From CAVQMC01 sp963713505 (GTDB lineage: Bacteria > Bacteroidota > Ignavibacteria > Ignavibacteriales > Ignavibacteriaceae), in the NCBI GenBank assembly GCA_963713505.1, contig CAVQMC010000009.1, forward strand, positions 1 to 64,000: a DNA stretch of 64,000 bases, given 5' to 3'. A model generated the notes under the pieces. It saw only the letters and a list, made by a program, of their open reading frames with translations, searched no databases and was not told the DNA's origin. This document shows positions 16,500 through 26,144 of this stretch, piece by piece; position 1 is the stretch's first letter; the number at the start of each line of letters is the position of its first letter. The translations under genes were made by a program, and so were the position numbers.

Positions 16500-17324
16500 T
16501 TAATAAAATGAATGAAAACTTAAAGATAAAAAGTTTGTTAATGCTGTTGATAAAATTGCAATAACAAAACCGATAATGGAAAGTATAACAACTTTCTTAC
16601 CTCTCCATTTTCCAAATATTTTACTCGAAATTCCAATTCCGTATAAAATCCAAACCATAGAAGTTCCAATTAATTTTGGATCTGCATAAGAAAATTTAGG
16701 GAAAGCTTTGGGAAGCCAGATTATTCCAATTACAATTGCAATTGTTAAAAGTATAAACCCGATTACAGCAGAATAGAAACTCAATTTTTCCAACACTTCC
16801 AAATTCGGAAGTCTGTTAAAAATTAATCCGAACTTGTTCAGCTTTATATCTTTATATAATATTAAGTACAAAAATCCATAAACAGCTGAAATCGTTATTG
16901 CAGAATATCCAAGCAAAGCGCTGAATACATGCGATCCTAATAAATTACTTCTTAACACTTCTTTTACCGATTCTAGATCTTGAATAAATATTGAAGAAAT
17001 CACCTGGAACAAAATTGAAATGATTATAATAAATAATCCTGTTCCTCTTATATCTGTCACCAATTCCAAAATGAAATATGAAAAACTAACTGAAAATGCC
17101 AGAACAGTAAATATTTCAAATACATTAGTAATCGGAGGATGATCAAAGTGAATTGTCCTCAACAATAAATAGAAGAAATGAATTAATAATGTTAGAAAAA
17201 GAAATAATCTTTTAGAATTTGTAAATCTTTTACCGCCTTTCCAAAAATCGACTGCATAAATAACAAACGTTGCTATATAAAGAAAAGGTAATAAAATATT
17301 AAAAAAATCAATTAATGCCTGCAT
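16500..17324 (-). CDS. CcsA/HemX-family membrane protein (cytochrome c assembly type)
   Basis: A 274-residue integral membrane protein with about eight hydrophobic helices. It resembles the CcmC/CcsA family: a conserved histidine in GSHVFSALLGYSAI, NVFEIFTVLAFSVSF in the periplasmic/WWD-like region, and WLPKAFPKFSYADPKLIGTSMVWILYG near the end. Position directly upstream of hemA matches HemX, a membrane protein that affects GluTR levels in some bacteria. A role in heme handling for cytochrome c maturation is equally possible. First gene of the minus-strand heme group. Confidence 0.75.
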   Translation of the reverse strand: MQALIDFFNILLPFLYIATFVIYAVDFWKGGKRFTNSKRLFLFLTLLIHFFYLLLRTIHFDHPPITNVFEIFTVLAFSVSFSYFILELVTDIRGTGLFIIIISILFQVISSIFIQDLESVKEVLRSNLLGSHVFSALLGYSAITISAVYGFLYLILYKDIKLNKFGLIFNRLPNLEVLEKLSFYSAVIGFILLTIAIVIGIIWLPKAFPKFSYADPKLIGTSMVWILYGIGISSKIFGKWRGKKVVILSIIGFVIAILSTALTNFLSLSFHSFY

Positions 17325-17386
17325 AATAATCCTTAAACTGACTTATGAGTTCAAAAATAAATAATTAATAATTAGCAAGCAACAGA

Positions 17387-17410
17387 AAAAATGACTCATA
17401 AGTCATTTTT
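17387..17410 (-). terminator. Hairpin terminator downstream of the band-7 gene
   Basis: A perfect 10-bp stem, AAAAATGACT paired with AGTCATTTTT around CATA, lies 7 bases after the stop of the band-7 protein gene, with a T-run on the minus strand. It separates that gene from the heme group. Confidence 0.65.
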
Positions 17411-17417
17411 ATTAATT

Positions 17418-18287
17418 TTAATTATTTCCAAGAATTAATGGAAGTCCGTCTTTTCCGCTTCCAATAACAACAACTTTGGAATTTTGAGAGCTTGCTAATT
17501 TTTCTGTAGCTTCAATTCCTTTCCACTTTAATAACTGCTCACTTATTCCCTTAGAAACTATTTCCTGAAAATCTGCAATTCCTTTAGCTTCAATTCTTTT
17601 CCTTTCGGCTTCCTGTGTTTCTCTTTGAAGAATAAATTGCATCCGCTGACTTTCCTGTTCTGCTTTTAGTTTTTCTTCTATCGATGCAGTAAGTCCTGAA
17701 GGTAAAATAATGGATCTAAGCGGAGCTGATTCAATAGTAATTCCTCTTGGTCCTACCAGTTTTGTCAATTCCGATTCCATTTGTTTTGCCAAACGTTCTC
17801 TTTCAGCAGTATAAAGCGCTCTGGCATCATAACTGGCAGTTACACCTCTTACAACAGAACGAAATTGAGGAACTAAAATTTTATCGACATAATCTTCGCC
17901 GACACTTTTATAAATCTTGTTTGCATTTTCAAAACTTAAACTGTAAAGCAAACTTATCTCCAACTGAACGCTTAATCCTTCTTTAGAAGGAACGTTCATT
18001 GTTTCTTTCAGCTCTTGAGTACGCGCATCAAACTTTATAACATTTGCCATCGGATTTACAAAATTCACTCCGGGGTATAAAGTTCTGTCGCTTACATTTC
18101 CAAAAAAATCTATAACCCCAACATGTCCCGCCGGAATGACAGTCCAAAATTGAAGAACAGCAATTAAAACAGCAACTAAAAAACCGATCAAAGCAAATGC
18201 TGATTCGGGTTTATTTGGAACTTTTTTAGAATTAAAATAAACTATTACAGCAACTATTGCTGCAATTATTGCAATTATAAAAAGCAT
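17418..18287 (-). CDS. Prohibitin-like SPFH/band-7 membrane protein
   Basis: A 289-residue protein with two N-terminal hydrophobic segments (residues 1-19 and 30-52), then an SPFH/band-7 domain (HVGVIDFFGNVSDRTLYPGVNFVNPMA, FDARTQELKETMNVPSKEGLSV, VRGVTASYDARALYTAERE). A coiled-coil follows (EEKLKAEQESQRMQFILQRE, EAERKRIEAKGIADFQ) and a prohibitin-like C-terminus. Such proteins form oligomeric rings on membranes and organise proteases or lipid microdomains. The neighbours do not indicate a specific partner. The frame is intact. Confidence 0.88.
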   Translation of the reverse strand: MLFIIAIIAAIVAVIVYFNSKKVPNKPESAFALIGFLVAVLIAVLQFWTVIPAGHVGVIDFFGNVSDRTLYPGVNFVNPMANVIKFDARTQELKETMNVPSKEGLSVQLEISLLYSLSFENANKIYKSVGEDYVDKILVPQFRSVVRGVTASYDARALYTAERERLAKQMESELTKLVGPRGITIESAPLRSIILPSGLTASIEEKLKAEQESQRMQFILQRETQEAERKRIEAKGIADFQEIVSKGISEQLLKWKGIEATEKLASSQNSKVVVIGSGKDGLPLILGNN

Positions 18288-18467
18288 AATTAAACTCCCT
18301 TAAACTTTCTTAGTTATTCAAAAACTGATATAGAATATAGTATTACTTAAGGCAAAATTAAACTAAATAAATATGAGTTTTAATTAATGATTAAATAAAG
18401 AAATGGGAAATTTAGATTTGTAAAGATTATATATTGCCAAAAGGGTTTCTATAGACATTATTTATTA

Positions 18468-18495
18468 TTAACCCATGGATTAATTCGTGGGTTAA
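18468..18495. repeat. Palindrome TTAACCCA...TGGGTTAA
   Basis: A hairpin-forming palindrome in the 243-base gap between the band-7 gene and deoA (arms TTAACCCATG and CGTGGGTTAA around GATTAATT). It lies 36 bases after the deoA stop on the minus strand and may serve as its terminator, although it lacks a clear T-run. It looks like a dispersed REP unit. Confidence 0.4.
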
Positions 18496-18531
18496 TTGAA
18501 CGACAAAATTGTAATGAGAAAATACCGGTTT

Positions 18532-19837
18532 TTATTTTATTGTTCGTTTTATCAATTTAGGTTTTCTAACTTTTGTTTCGGAAAACACTAAAGCATTTAT
18601 AATTTTTTCTTCAGCAATTTTTAATGAATTTTTATTGTCCGTAAATAATTCAGCAATAACATCATCTTTATAAATTTTATCTCCAATTTTAAAGTTGAAA
18701 ATAATTCCTGCTTTCGGATCAATTTTGTCTTTAACAGTTTTTCTGCCTGCACCTAATTCCAATGCGGCAATTCCGATTTGATAATTATCTATTTTACTTA
18801 AATAACCATTCTTTTTTGATTTAATTTCTTTTGAAAATTTTGATTTTTTATATTTTTCCGGTTTTAATAAATATTGAACATCACCATTTTGATTTTTTAC
18901 AATCTCCAAAAATTTATCAAAAGCTTTTCCCGAATTAATAAGTTCATTAGAAATTTTAATTCCTTCTTCAACCGATTTAGCTTTTTTCCCAAGATATATC
19001 ATTGTTCCGGATAAAATTATACTCAGTTCCGAAAGATCATTTTTAACTTCACCTTTTAATACTTTTAACAGATTCATAAACTTCCAGCCAATTTCCAATA
19101 TAATTTCCCAAAGGCTGATTCATATCGGTTATATATGCAATTACTTTTTTATTGAATGACTTTGCAGTATTGATTAAAGATTCAGCTAAAAGTTCGGCAT
19201 CTTTTAATCTGGACATAAATGCACCGCTTCCGGTTTTTATATCCAGGACCAATCCGTCAATTCCCTCTGCTAATTTTTTACTCATTATGCTTGCAGTAAT
19301 TAATGGAATCGATTCAACAGTTGCAGTAACATCTCTAAGTGAATAAATCATTTTATCGGCTGGAGCAATATCTTTTGTTTGTCCGATTAAAACAGCTCCG
19401 CATTTTTTCAAAACAGATTTATATTCTGTAATAGAAAGATCAGTTCTAAAACCCGGAATTGATTCAAGCTTGTCGAGAGTGCCTCCTGTATGGCCAAGTC
19501 CGCGTCCGGAAATCATAGGAACTTTAACCCCGGCCGCAGCTGCAATCGGTGCTAAAATTAATGAAGTTTTATCTCCAACTCCGCCGGTTGAATGCTTATC
19601 AATTTTAAATCCTCTGATGGAATCTAAATTTAAAACTCTTCCGCTGTTTAACATTTCGTTTGTAAGAATAGCAGTTTCTTCCTTTGTCATTCCGTTGAAG
19701 AAAACCGCCATTAACAATGCTGAAAATTGATAATCCGGAATTTGTTTTTTTATATAAGAATTTATGAGGAAATGAATTTCTTTATCTGTTAAAATTTCCC
19801 CGTTTCTCTTTTTTCTGATTAATTCTACTGTATTCAT
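18532..19837 (-). CDS. deoA: Pyrimidine-nucleoside (thymidine) phosphorylase, frame broken once
   Basis: Phosphorolysis of thymidine/uridine to base and (deoxy)ribose 1-phosphate in nucleoside salvage. The N-terminal part (19837-~19060) has IRKKRNGEILTDKEIHFLI, the signature DKHSTGGVGDKTSLILAP, and SGRGLGHTGGTLDKLESIPG. The C-terminal part (~19060-18532) continues at KGEVKNDLSELSIILSG and ends with the PYNP C-domain (IGIAALELGAGRKT, GDKIYKDDVIAELF). At the junction an extra A in AAAA restores ESVKVLKGEV when removed, so the break is probably a sequence error. The symbol pdp could equally be used. Confidence 0.88.
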
Positions 19838-20032
19838 GTTTCAAATTTAACTATTATAAAGATGTTTTGGAAGTGACTATAAATACCGAAGTTACAAGAA
19901 TTCATCTGTTTACTTTTTATTAATTATTCTAAATTTGTTTTTGAAATCATGATTTAATATTCATTTGTTTACCCTTTTATTATTGATTATTTTTAGCCCT
20001 CAAAATTTTTTTATTGGAGAAAAATATTAAAT

Positions 20033-21799
20033 ATGAATTTTAAGCGAAGAACGCACACTTGCGGTGAATTGAGAGAAAATAATATTGGTGAAAAAGTAGT
20101 ATTGAACGGATGGGTTGATTCAAGAAGAGATCTTGGCGGAGTAATTTTTATTGATCTGAGAGACCGTTACGGAATTACTCAAATTGTTTTTGAACCTCAC
20201 CACAACAGCGAAACTCATCAGCAGGGAAAAGAATTAAGAAGCGAATTTGTCATTTCGGTTGAAGGCACTGTTAGGAAAAGACCTCCCGAAACAGATAACT
20301 CGGAAATTCCAACCGGACATATTGATGTTATGGTTGATAAATTAATTATTCTGAACGAAGCGATTACAACTCCGTTCCAGATAAAAGAAAAAGTTGATGT
20401 AAATGAAGATACCAGATTAAAATACCGCTACCTGGATTTAAGAAGAAACAAACTTCAGAAAAATCTTCTTCTTCGTCATAAAATGTATCAAATAACCAGG
20501 AAATATTTTGACTCAAATAATTTTGTAGAAATTGAAACTCCTGTTTTAATGAAAAGTACTCCCGAAGGCGCAAGAGATTATTTAGTTCCAAGCAGAATAC
20601 ATAAAGGTAAATTTTATGCTCTTCCGCAGTCTCCACAGCAGTATAAACAATTATTAATGGTTTCCGGGTTTGATAGATATTTTCAAATTGTAAAATGCTT
20701 TAGAGATGAAGATTTAAGGGCAGACAGGCAGCCTGAATTTTCCCAGATTGATGTTGAGATGTCATTTGTTGATCAAGATGATGTTTTTGAAATGGTAGAA
20801 GGCTTAATGAAAACTTTATTTAAGGAAGTTTGGAATAAAGAATTGAAACTGCCTTTACAAAGATTAACATTTGATGAAGCAATGGAACAATACGGAAGCG
20901 ATAAACCGGATTTAAGGTTTGATCTTCAAATGGTGACTTTAAATGATGTTTTTAAAAATTCAGAATTCCGGGTTTTTCAGGATCAAATTAAAAATGAAGG
21001 AATTATTACAGGATTGTTAGCTCCGGGCTGCGGAAATTATACAAGAAATCAGCTTGATGTTTTAACAGATTTGATTAAAAAAATGGGAGCCGGCGGTTTA
21101 ATCTGGATGAGAGTTAAAGAAGATGGTTTAGAAGCTCCGGTTGCAAAATTTTTTACAGATAAAGAAAAAGAAGATTTAATCAAGAAATTAAATGCAAAAC
21201 CGGGTGATCTTATTTTTATTATATCCGGTCCAAAAATTAAATCACTCTCCATAATGGGTAATTTAAGATTAGAAATGGCAAAGCGTCTTGAACTCATTAA
21301 GCCTGATGCCGAACCAAAATTACTTTGGGTTACAGATTTTCCACTTTTTGAATGGGATGAAGAAACAAAAAGATTTTATGCAATGCATCATCCGTTTACT
21401 TCTCCAAGATTAGAAGATGTAGAATTTATGGAGAAAGATCCTGCAAAAGTTAAAGCAAGAGCATACGACCTTGTTTTAAATGGTAATGAGATTGCCGGGG
21501 GAAGCATTAGAATTCATAACTCCGAACTTCAAGCAAAAATGTTTAAAGCTTTGGGAATTTCCAAAGAAGAAGCTGAATATAAATTTGGATTCTTAATGAA
21601 TGCATTTAAATACGGCGCACCTCCGCACGGCGGAATTGCTTTTGGATTTGACAGAATGGTTATGCTTTTTGCCGGAGAAAGTTCTATAAGAGATGTAATT
21701 GCATTTCCCAAAACAGCAAGCGCAATTTCCTTAATGGACGATTCACCTTCAACCGTAAGTGAAGACCAGTTGAAGGAGTTGCATATAAAGATTAGATAG
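20033..21799 (+). CDS. aspS: Aspartyl-tRNA synthetase
   Basis: Charges tRNA-Asp (possibly also tRNA-Asn, depending on subtype). 588 residues, the bacterial AspRS length. N-terminal OB-fold anticodon domain (RRTHTCGELRE, VVLNGWVDSRRDLGGVIFIDLRDR), class II motif 2 region QIVKCFRDEDLRADRQPEFSQID, GAD insertion domain, and motif 3 GIAFGFDRMVMLFAGESSIRDVIAFPK. The start ATG follows TTGGAGAAAAAT at a good distance. Transcribed alone. The frame is intact. Confidence 0.98.
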   Translation: MNFKRRTHTCGELRENNIGEKVVLNGWVDSRRDLGGVIFIDLRDRYGITQIVFEPHHNSETHQQGKELRSEFVISVEGTVRKRPPETDNSEIPTGHIDVMVDKLIILNEAITTPFQIKEKVDVNEDTRLKYRYLDLRRNKLQKNLLLRHKMYQITRKYFDSNNFVEIETPVLMKSTPEGARDYLVPSRIHKGKFYALPQSPQQYKQLLMVSGFDRYFQIVKCFRDEDLRADRQPEFSQIDVEMSFVDQDDVFEMVEGLMKTLFKEVWNKELKLPLQRLTFDEAMEQYGSDKPDLRFDLQMVTLNDVFKNSEFRVFQDQIKNEGIITGLLAPGCGNYTRNQLDVLTDLIKKMGAGGLIWMRVKEDGLEAPVAKFFTDKEKEDLIKKLNAKPGDLIFIISGPKIKSLSIMGNLRLEMAKRLELIKPDAEPKLLWVTDFPLFEWDEETKRFYAMHHPFTSPRLEDVEFMEKDPAKVKARAYDLVLNGNEIAGGSIRIHNSELQAKMFKALGISKEEAEYKFGFLMNAFKYGAPPHGGIAFGFDRMVMLFAGESSIRDVIAFPKTASAISLMDDSPSTVSEDQLKELHIKIR

Positions 21800-21809
21800 T
21801 TAAACCGAA

Positions 21810-23301
21810 TTATTTTTTAAAATTCTTATTCTGCCAGATTTCAAAAAATACATTATTACCCTGAGGAAATGATTTTACAAAGAAATAATTTGTGCGTAAA
21901 TAACTATCCCAATCTACAATTGTTTCAATGGTAACTTTTCTTACTCCATGATCATTCAGCACTGCAAGTAAATCAGGCTTTTTACTTAATATGGGATTGT
22001 CCATAGCATGTGTAAGTTTCGGCATATTTAAACGATATAATGCTTGATCTTTATCAGTTAGTCCGTACGTATCTAAAAAGATTAAATTTATTGCACCGTA
22101 ACTTATTCCCCCCAATCTGTCAGGCCGCAACTGTTGTTCCTGCCGGATAATGATTATTCAACCATTTCCCAACTTTTAATTGATCTGCACCTTTCATTAA
22201 ATTAGAAAAATTATCGTTGGAAAAATATGTTATTAATGGTTTGTTCCAGATGAGAACAGAAGAAATTATTATTGATAAAATTATAAACAAATAATTAATG
22301 CTTCTATTGGATTCATTCCATAAATAATTAATAAAATTTATTAATAAGAATGAAAAATCAAATGCTAAAATGGGCCAAATTGGAATAAAAAATCTGCCAA
22401 ACAACATCCAATCTCCATTAGAATATATTAAAAATATAACATTTGCTAATATCAATGGAGAAGAATAGATAAGTATTTTAGAACTGCTGACTTTAAATTT
22501 ATTTATAGATAGTAATAAGATTATAATCAGCGGGAAAGATAGAGTTGCTATATAAGTAAAATAATCGGCTATGGTATATATATCATGAAATAAACCCGAC
22601 GGCTTTGCAATGGCAGTATTTGGCAGTAACTGTCCAAAATAATATATCCTGAATATTTCATAAAAAACTATTGGCAAAAAGAATGCTATAGATTGAAAAA
22701 GAACTTTTTTATTAATTTCTTTCTTAATCAATAATAATACTAAATATAATATACCATATAAGGGACCTTCGGGACGAGTAATACCAATTAATCCGAAAAT
22801 TAAAAACGTAGTAAAAGAAATTCCCAAATAAGAATAGTAAAATACCATAATAATTAGGGTCATTAACAGAGGAACCTCCAATCCGGCAGTAGCATAAATG
22901 TGAAGTCCCGGTGTTAAAAATAGAATTATTACAGCTGTCGCAAAAATATATTTTCGGTCGGATGAGTTTTTAAATAACTTTGTGAATTTAAATAGATAAA
23001 AAATGGTAATAAACTCTAATAAAACTCCAATTATTTTAGAAAGAGTAATAATATTTATGCTTGTTATTTTATAAAATCCGGCTAGAATAAAAATCCACAA
23101 AGGATTTGAAAATCCCTCAACCTTTTCACCCGGATTAAATGTAAGCCCTTGATTGCTGGCTAATCTTTCAACATATCTAAAACTAATAAATGCATCATCA
23201 GTAGTTTGATTCCAGAAATAAAGCTGAGGCAGTAAAAAAATTATTAAAATTAAAAAACCAAATACAACTGCTTTTTTGCTTTCCGGAAGTGCACTTTTCA
23301 A
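21810..23301 (-). CDS. GT-C-type membrane glycosyltransferase, frame broken once
   Basis: An integral membrane protein with about ten hydrophobic helices. Near the N-terminus it has the GT-C pattern TTDDAFISFRYVERL (acidic pair in the first loop) and EKVEGFSNPLWIFILAGFY, similar to ArnT/arabinofuranosyltransferase-like enzymes that use polyprenyl-phosphate sugars. The membrane part runs 23301-~22125 and ends GTTVAA. The soluble tail continues in another frame, RPDRLGGISYGAINLI (from ~22130), to 21810. A single indel near 22125 explains the split. The sugar and acceptor cannot be told from the sequence. It is convergent with aspS. Confidence 0.75.
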
Positions 23302-23433
23302 TTTACATCCCTAATTTTTTATAAAATAAAGTAAAAGATAAATAAAATATTGTTTTCAAAGTATTGGTTTTAATTTGATGAATTATTTTATCTGTTTTAA
23401 CTATAGTTTAAAAATGAATTGGAAAAATAAAAA

Positions 23434-23455
23434 AAGCCGTGTATAAACACGGCTT
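23434..23455 (-). terminator. Hairpin terminator downstream of the PEGA lipoprotein gene
   Basis: A perfect 9-bp stem, AAGCCGTGT paired with ACACGGCTT around ATAA, followed on the minus strand by a run of Ts. It lies 30 bases after the gene at 23486-24239. Confidence 0.75.
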
Positions 23456-23485
23456 CTTGAATCTTACTTAAATTTTCTTTTTCTA

Positions 23486-24239
23486 TTAAAACCTTACATC
23501 ATCAGCAGTTTTGTTATAAATCCACTTTACTTCTATCCAGGCCGGGTTATTTGGAGTTCCGCCGCCCATATTCGTAATTATTAATTTTGAATAATGATGG
23601 TCATTATCATATAAGAATGCATAATTTGTTTCTGTATCCGGAATATGATCGGACCAGGAATTAGAAACTATAGGTGAACTTACACTATCATTTAAATTTG
23701 TCCCCATTTCCTATATAAAATTGAGTGTTTCTTGTTAAATTGGGATATAAATCAGCACTATTTACAACAAACCCATTTGATGAATAATAAATATCAACGC
23801 TAAATTTATTAGAACTGCTTACTCCGTATGCATGTCCGGATGATAAAACCAAACCGCTTGGTTGTGTAGAATCTGTTCCTATAGTTTCCCAAAGTCTAAC
23901 AGGCCCGTATTCAACAGTTAATAAATTGGAAGTAAGAGTTATTTGTTTGGAAGTCTGAAGTCCTGCCTCAACATTTACGGTAAAAGTAGTGTCAAAATAA
24001 TTTGCTAATTTCAAAGTTATATTACGGTTTCCTGTTTGAACATTAGTTACGCTGTCGGGAGTTGTTAAATAAGTATTTATACCATCAAGCCAGATTTCTG
24101 CATGAGATGGCGTGGATTGAAGGAAAATGCTTCCCTTTTGTTCTGAAGGTGGATTAGGGTTTGTCGAATTATTATCACAAGAGGAGATGAGTAAAGCAGT
24201 TAATGATATAATTAAAAACAAAATTATATTCTTTTTCAT
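23486..24239 (-). CDS. PEGA-domain lipoprotein, frame broken once
   Basis: It begins with a signal peptide and lipobox (LTALLISSCDNN), followed by a PEGA domain (about residues 36-95: GSIFLQSTPSHAEIWLDG, TPDSVTNVQTGNRNITLKL, VNVEAGLQTSKQITL). PEGA modules are common in surface proteins and S-layer-like contexts. The rest is a beta-rich domain of unknown function. The frame breaks at about 23700 in a GGGG run; removing one G gives IGNGTNLNDSV and joins the two parts into one protein of about 250 residues. It is followed by a strong terminator. Confidence 0.75.
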
Positions 24240-24267
24240 CTAAACTGATTCCTTTCTTATTATTATA

Positions 24268-24771
24268 TTATTTCTTTTTTAAAGAGAATTGAAATTTTGA
24301 TCCGTCAAGGTCCATTGTAAATGTACCTTCGATTTTCTTATTCGCATCACTCAATTTTCCGTTGTACTTTCCCTGAAATCTACTGTGAAGTAAATCTTTC
24401 ATTTTAACCACTGAAGTTTTTGGATCAATTGAACCAGAGATTTTCTGATTTATAACTTCTCTATAATTTATGGTTATTTTCCCTTGAAATTCACTGCCAT
24501 TTTGTTCCGTTATTTTTAATGTGGTGGCTCTTCTGTCGAAAGTACCTGTCCAGGTTCCGGTTAAATCCGGAATCATTTCCTTTTTTTCCGCAGCAATACT
24601 ATCTATTTTATTTTCTTGTTCCTGTTTAACTGCCTGTGAATCGACTTTAGTCTCATTTTTAGTTTCATTCATCGGGGATTGTTCTTTTTTCTGGCACCCA
24701 ACTAAAATTGTGAAAAATGCAAATAATAGAACAGAAAAAATTTTCCCGATTATATATTTCTTTCCCTTCAT
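24268..24771 (-). CDS. Small lipoprotein of unknown function
   Basis: A 167-residue protein with a signal peptide and lipobox (FTILVGCQKKEQ), then a charged low-complexity linker (residues 30-65, rich in K, E and Q), then a beta-rich domain (LTGTWTGTFDRRATTLKITEQ, FQGKITINY, GKLSDANKKIEGTFTMDLDG). The pattern resembles lipocalin-like or calycin-type domains found in many Bacteroidota lipoproteins, a weak guess. It lies 28 bases upstream of the PEGA lipoprotein gene on the same strand, so the two are probably co-transcribed. Confidence 0.6.
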   Translation of the reverse strand: MKGKKYIIGKIFSVLLFAFFTILVGCQKKEQSPMNETKNETKVDSQAVKQEQENKIDSIAAEKKEMIPDLTGTWTGTFDRRATTLKITEQNGSEFQGKITINYREVINQKISGSIDPKTSVVKMKDLLHSRFQGKYNGKLSDANKKIEGTFTMDLDGSKFQFSLKKK

Positions 24772-25320
24772 ACTTCTCCTTTTTAAATGCTTTTTTATTG
24801 AGGAGAACTAAAATATTATATTTTAATTATCAAACAAGTAATTTATGTGATCAAATCGATTGATAACTAAAAATTAACAATATCAATACTTCATAATTAA
24901 AACTCTCTGAAAAATTTCAATTATTAAGTGATTTTTACATCGAAAACGTCATATCTGCATATAATAACCGGTATTAATTACATTTTGATTTTAATTGAAA
25001 TTTTATCTTTTGTAAATATTACTCAAACGGTAACATTTGGAGGTAAATAATTCTTTAAAAAATGCACTTTTTTTAATATTTGCTATTAAAAAATTCACTG
25101 CACTTCCCTTTTTTTACCTGGCACGTTTTTTCCTTAACCATATCAGAATTTATATGAGTGTAAAATTCTCCAAAAATTTGTTATTAGAAAATTGAAAATC
25201 TGTTGGTTGGAAGAAATTACTTCCAAGAAGAATTTGCCGGTAAGGTTTACAGAAATTAGGATAAAAAAGAGCCGGTGTATTCAAACAAAATTTAATCAGC
25301 CATAAAAAAAAGGCTCAAAA
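24772..25320. other. 549-base upstream region of the pilin genes
   Basis: Divergent intergenic region between a lipoprotein gene (minus) and the pilin genes (plus). It holds a sigma-54-like promoter at 25118-25134, and between that and the first pilin a roughly 185-base leader. A GAGCC...GGCTC pair (about 25270 and 25312) could form a hairpin just before the TTG start. No gene is visible. Confidence 0.5.
25118..25134 (+). promoter_or_regulatory. Candidate sigma-54 (-24/-12) promoter for the pilin genes
   Basis: CTGGCACGTTTTTTCCT matches the consensus TGGCACG-N4-TTGCW with one mismatch (G to C in the -12 element). The spacing between the GG and the -12 dinucleotide is the required 10 bases. 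It lies about 190 bases upstream of the first pilin, and an NtrC-type sigma-54 activator gene is in the same window (41486-42854). The assignment rests on sequence match and context only. Confidence 0.45.
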
Positions 25321-25712
25321 TTGGGACAACAACAATTATTATTAATAGCTATTGGAGCAATTATAGTTGGAATTGCGGTTTTATTTGCAATACAGCTATT
25401 TAGACAAAATGCAGTTGATAATAAAAGAGACCAAGTTATTAATGAATGTCAAAATTTAGGAAGTATGGCACTTCAATATTATAAGAAACCGGCAGCATAT
25501 GGCAGGAGGAAATCATACTTTTACAGGATGGGAAATGCCGAACAATCTTAAAACTACTGTTACAGGCTACTTACTCTGCAAATGTAACTTCTGATAAGGT
25601 AGTAATAACTGGCACGGGAAATGATGTTGTTAATGGTACAGATTCGGTAAAAGTAAAATTAACTGTAGAACCGAGCACGAGTGATCAATTTGTTACGGAA
25701 ATAATTAACTAA
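25321..25712 (+). CDS. Atypical type IV pilin-like protein 1 (frame broken)
   Basis: It starts at TTG and reads MGQQQLLLIAIGAIIVGIAV, a hydrophobic N-terminal helix like a pilin but with no usual leader and no Glu at position 5 after a glycine. It continues LFRQNAVDNKRDQVINECQN and SMALQYYKKP. The frame then shifts. Removing one A at about 25503-25506 gives GGGNHTFTGWEMPNNLK, and a further shift leads to SANVTSDKVVITGTGND and a stop at 25710-25712. An upstream in-frame stop 18 bases before the TTG limits the start. Pairs with the similar gene at 25762. Probably a structural subunit of the fibre built by the downstream machine. Confidence 0.65.
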
Positions 25713-25761
25713 ACTTATTCAAACTTAATTAACAATACAAACAACATAGGAGATCTATAAA

Positions 25762-26144
25762 ATGGGTCAACAACAACTTCTCTTAATCGTACTTGGCGTT
25801 ATCATAGTTGGTATAGCTGTAGTAGTTGGTATAAACTTATTCAATGCCAATGCAGAATCTTCTGCAAAAGATACAGTAGTTTCTGAAGCTACAAACATCG
25901 GTGCAATGGCTCAGCAGTATTACAAAAAACCATGAATCAATGGGCGGCGGCGGAAACGACTTTACAGGTTTCTGGGCACAGGTTCCTATCTAAGTTAAAA
26001 AATACTAACACTGCTGCTTATACTGAAACTGAAGATGCTAACAGTGCAGTTATTACTGGTTCACCAAATGATTATACTGGATGGACTGTAACAACTACAA
26101 TTACTGATACTAGCATAGCCTCACAAATAGCAGCTGGTACCTAA
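25762..26144 (+). CDS. Atypical type IV pilin-like protein 2 (frame broken)
   Basis: The start ATG follows a good ribosome-binding site (ATAGGAGATC). The N-terminus MGQQQLLLIVLGVIIVGIAV nearly repeats pilin 1, followed by NLFNANAESSAKDTVVSEA and MAQQYYKKP. A stop then appears. One base further on, the frame reads ESMGGGGNDFTGFWAQVPI, and after a second shift KNTNTAAYTETEDANSAVIT to TAA at 26142-26144. The GGGGN-x-F-T-G-F/W segment is shared with pilin 1. A strong terminator follows, so pilins 1 and 2 form their own transcript, as expected for an abundant subunit. Confidence 0.68.

Noticed and set aside
19049..19098. A separate gene starting MEIGWKFMNLLKVLKG downstream of deoA
   Set aside because: Its body is the C-terminal half of pyrimidine-nucleoside phosphorylase; removing one A from the AAAA run joins it to the N-terminal half.
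25321..26144. Programmed frameshifting in the two pilins, because both break just after YYKKP
   Set aside because: No slippery sequence or common heptamer is shared at the two sites, second breaks follow in each gene, and single-base indels occur in many unrelated genes of the window.
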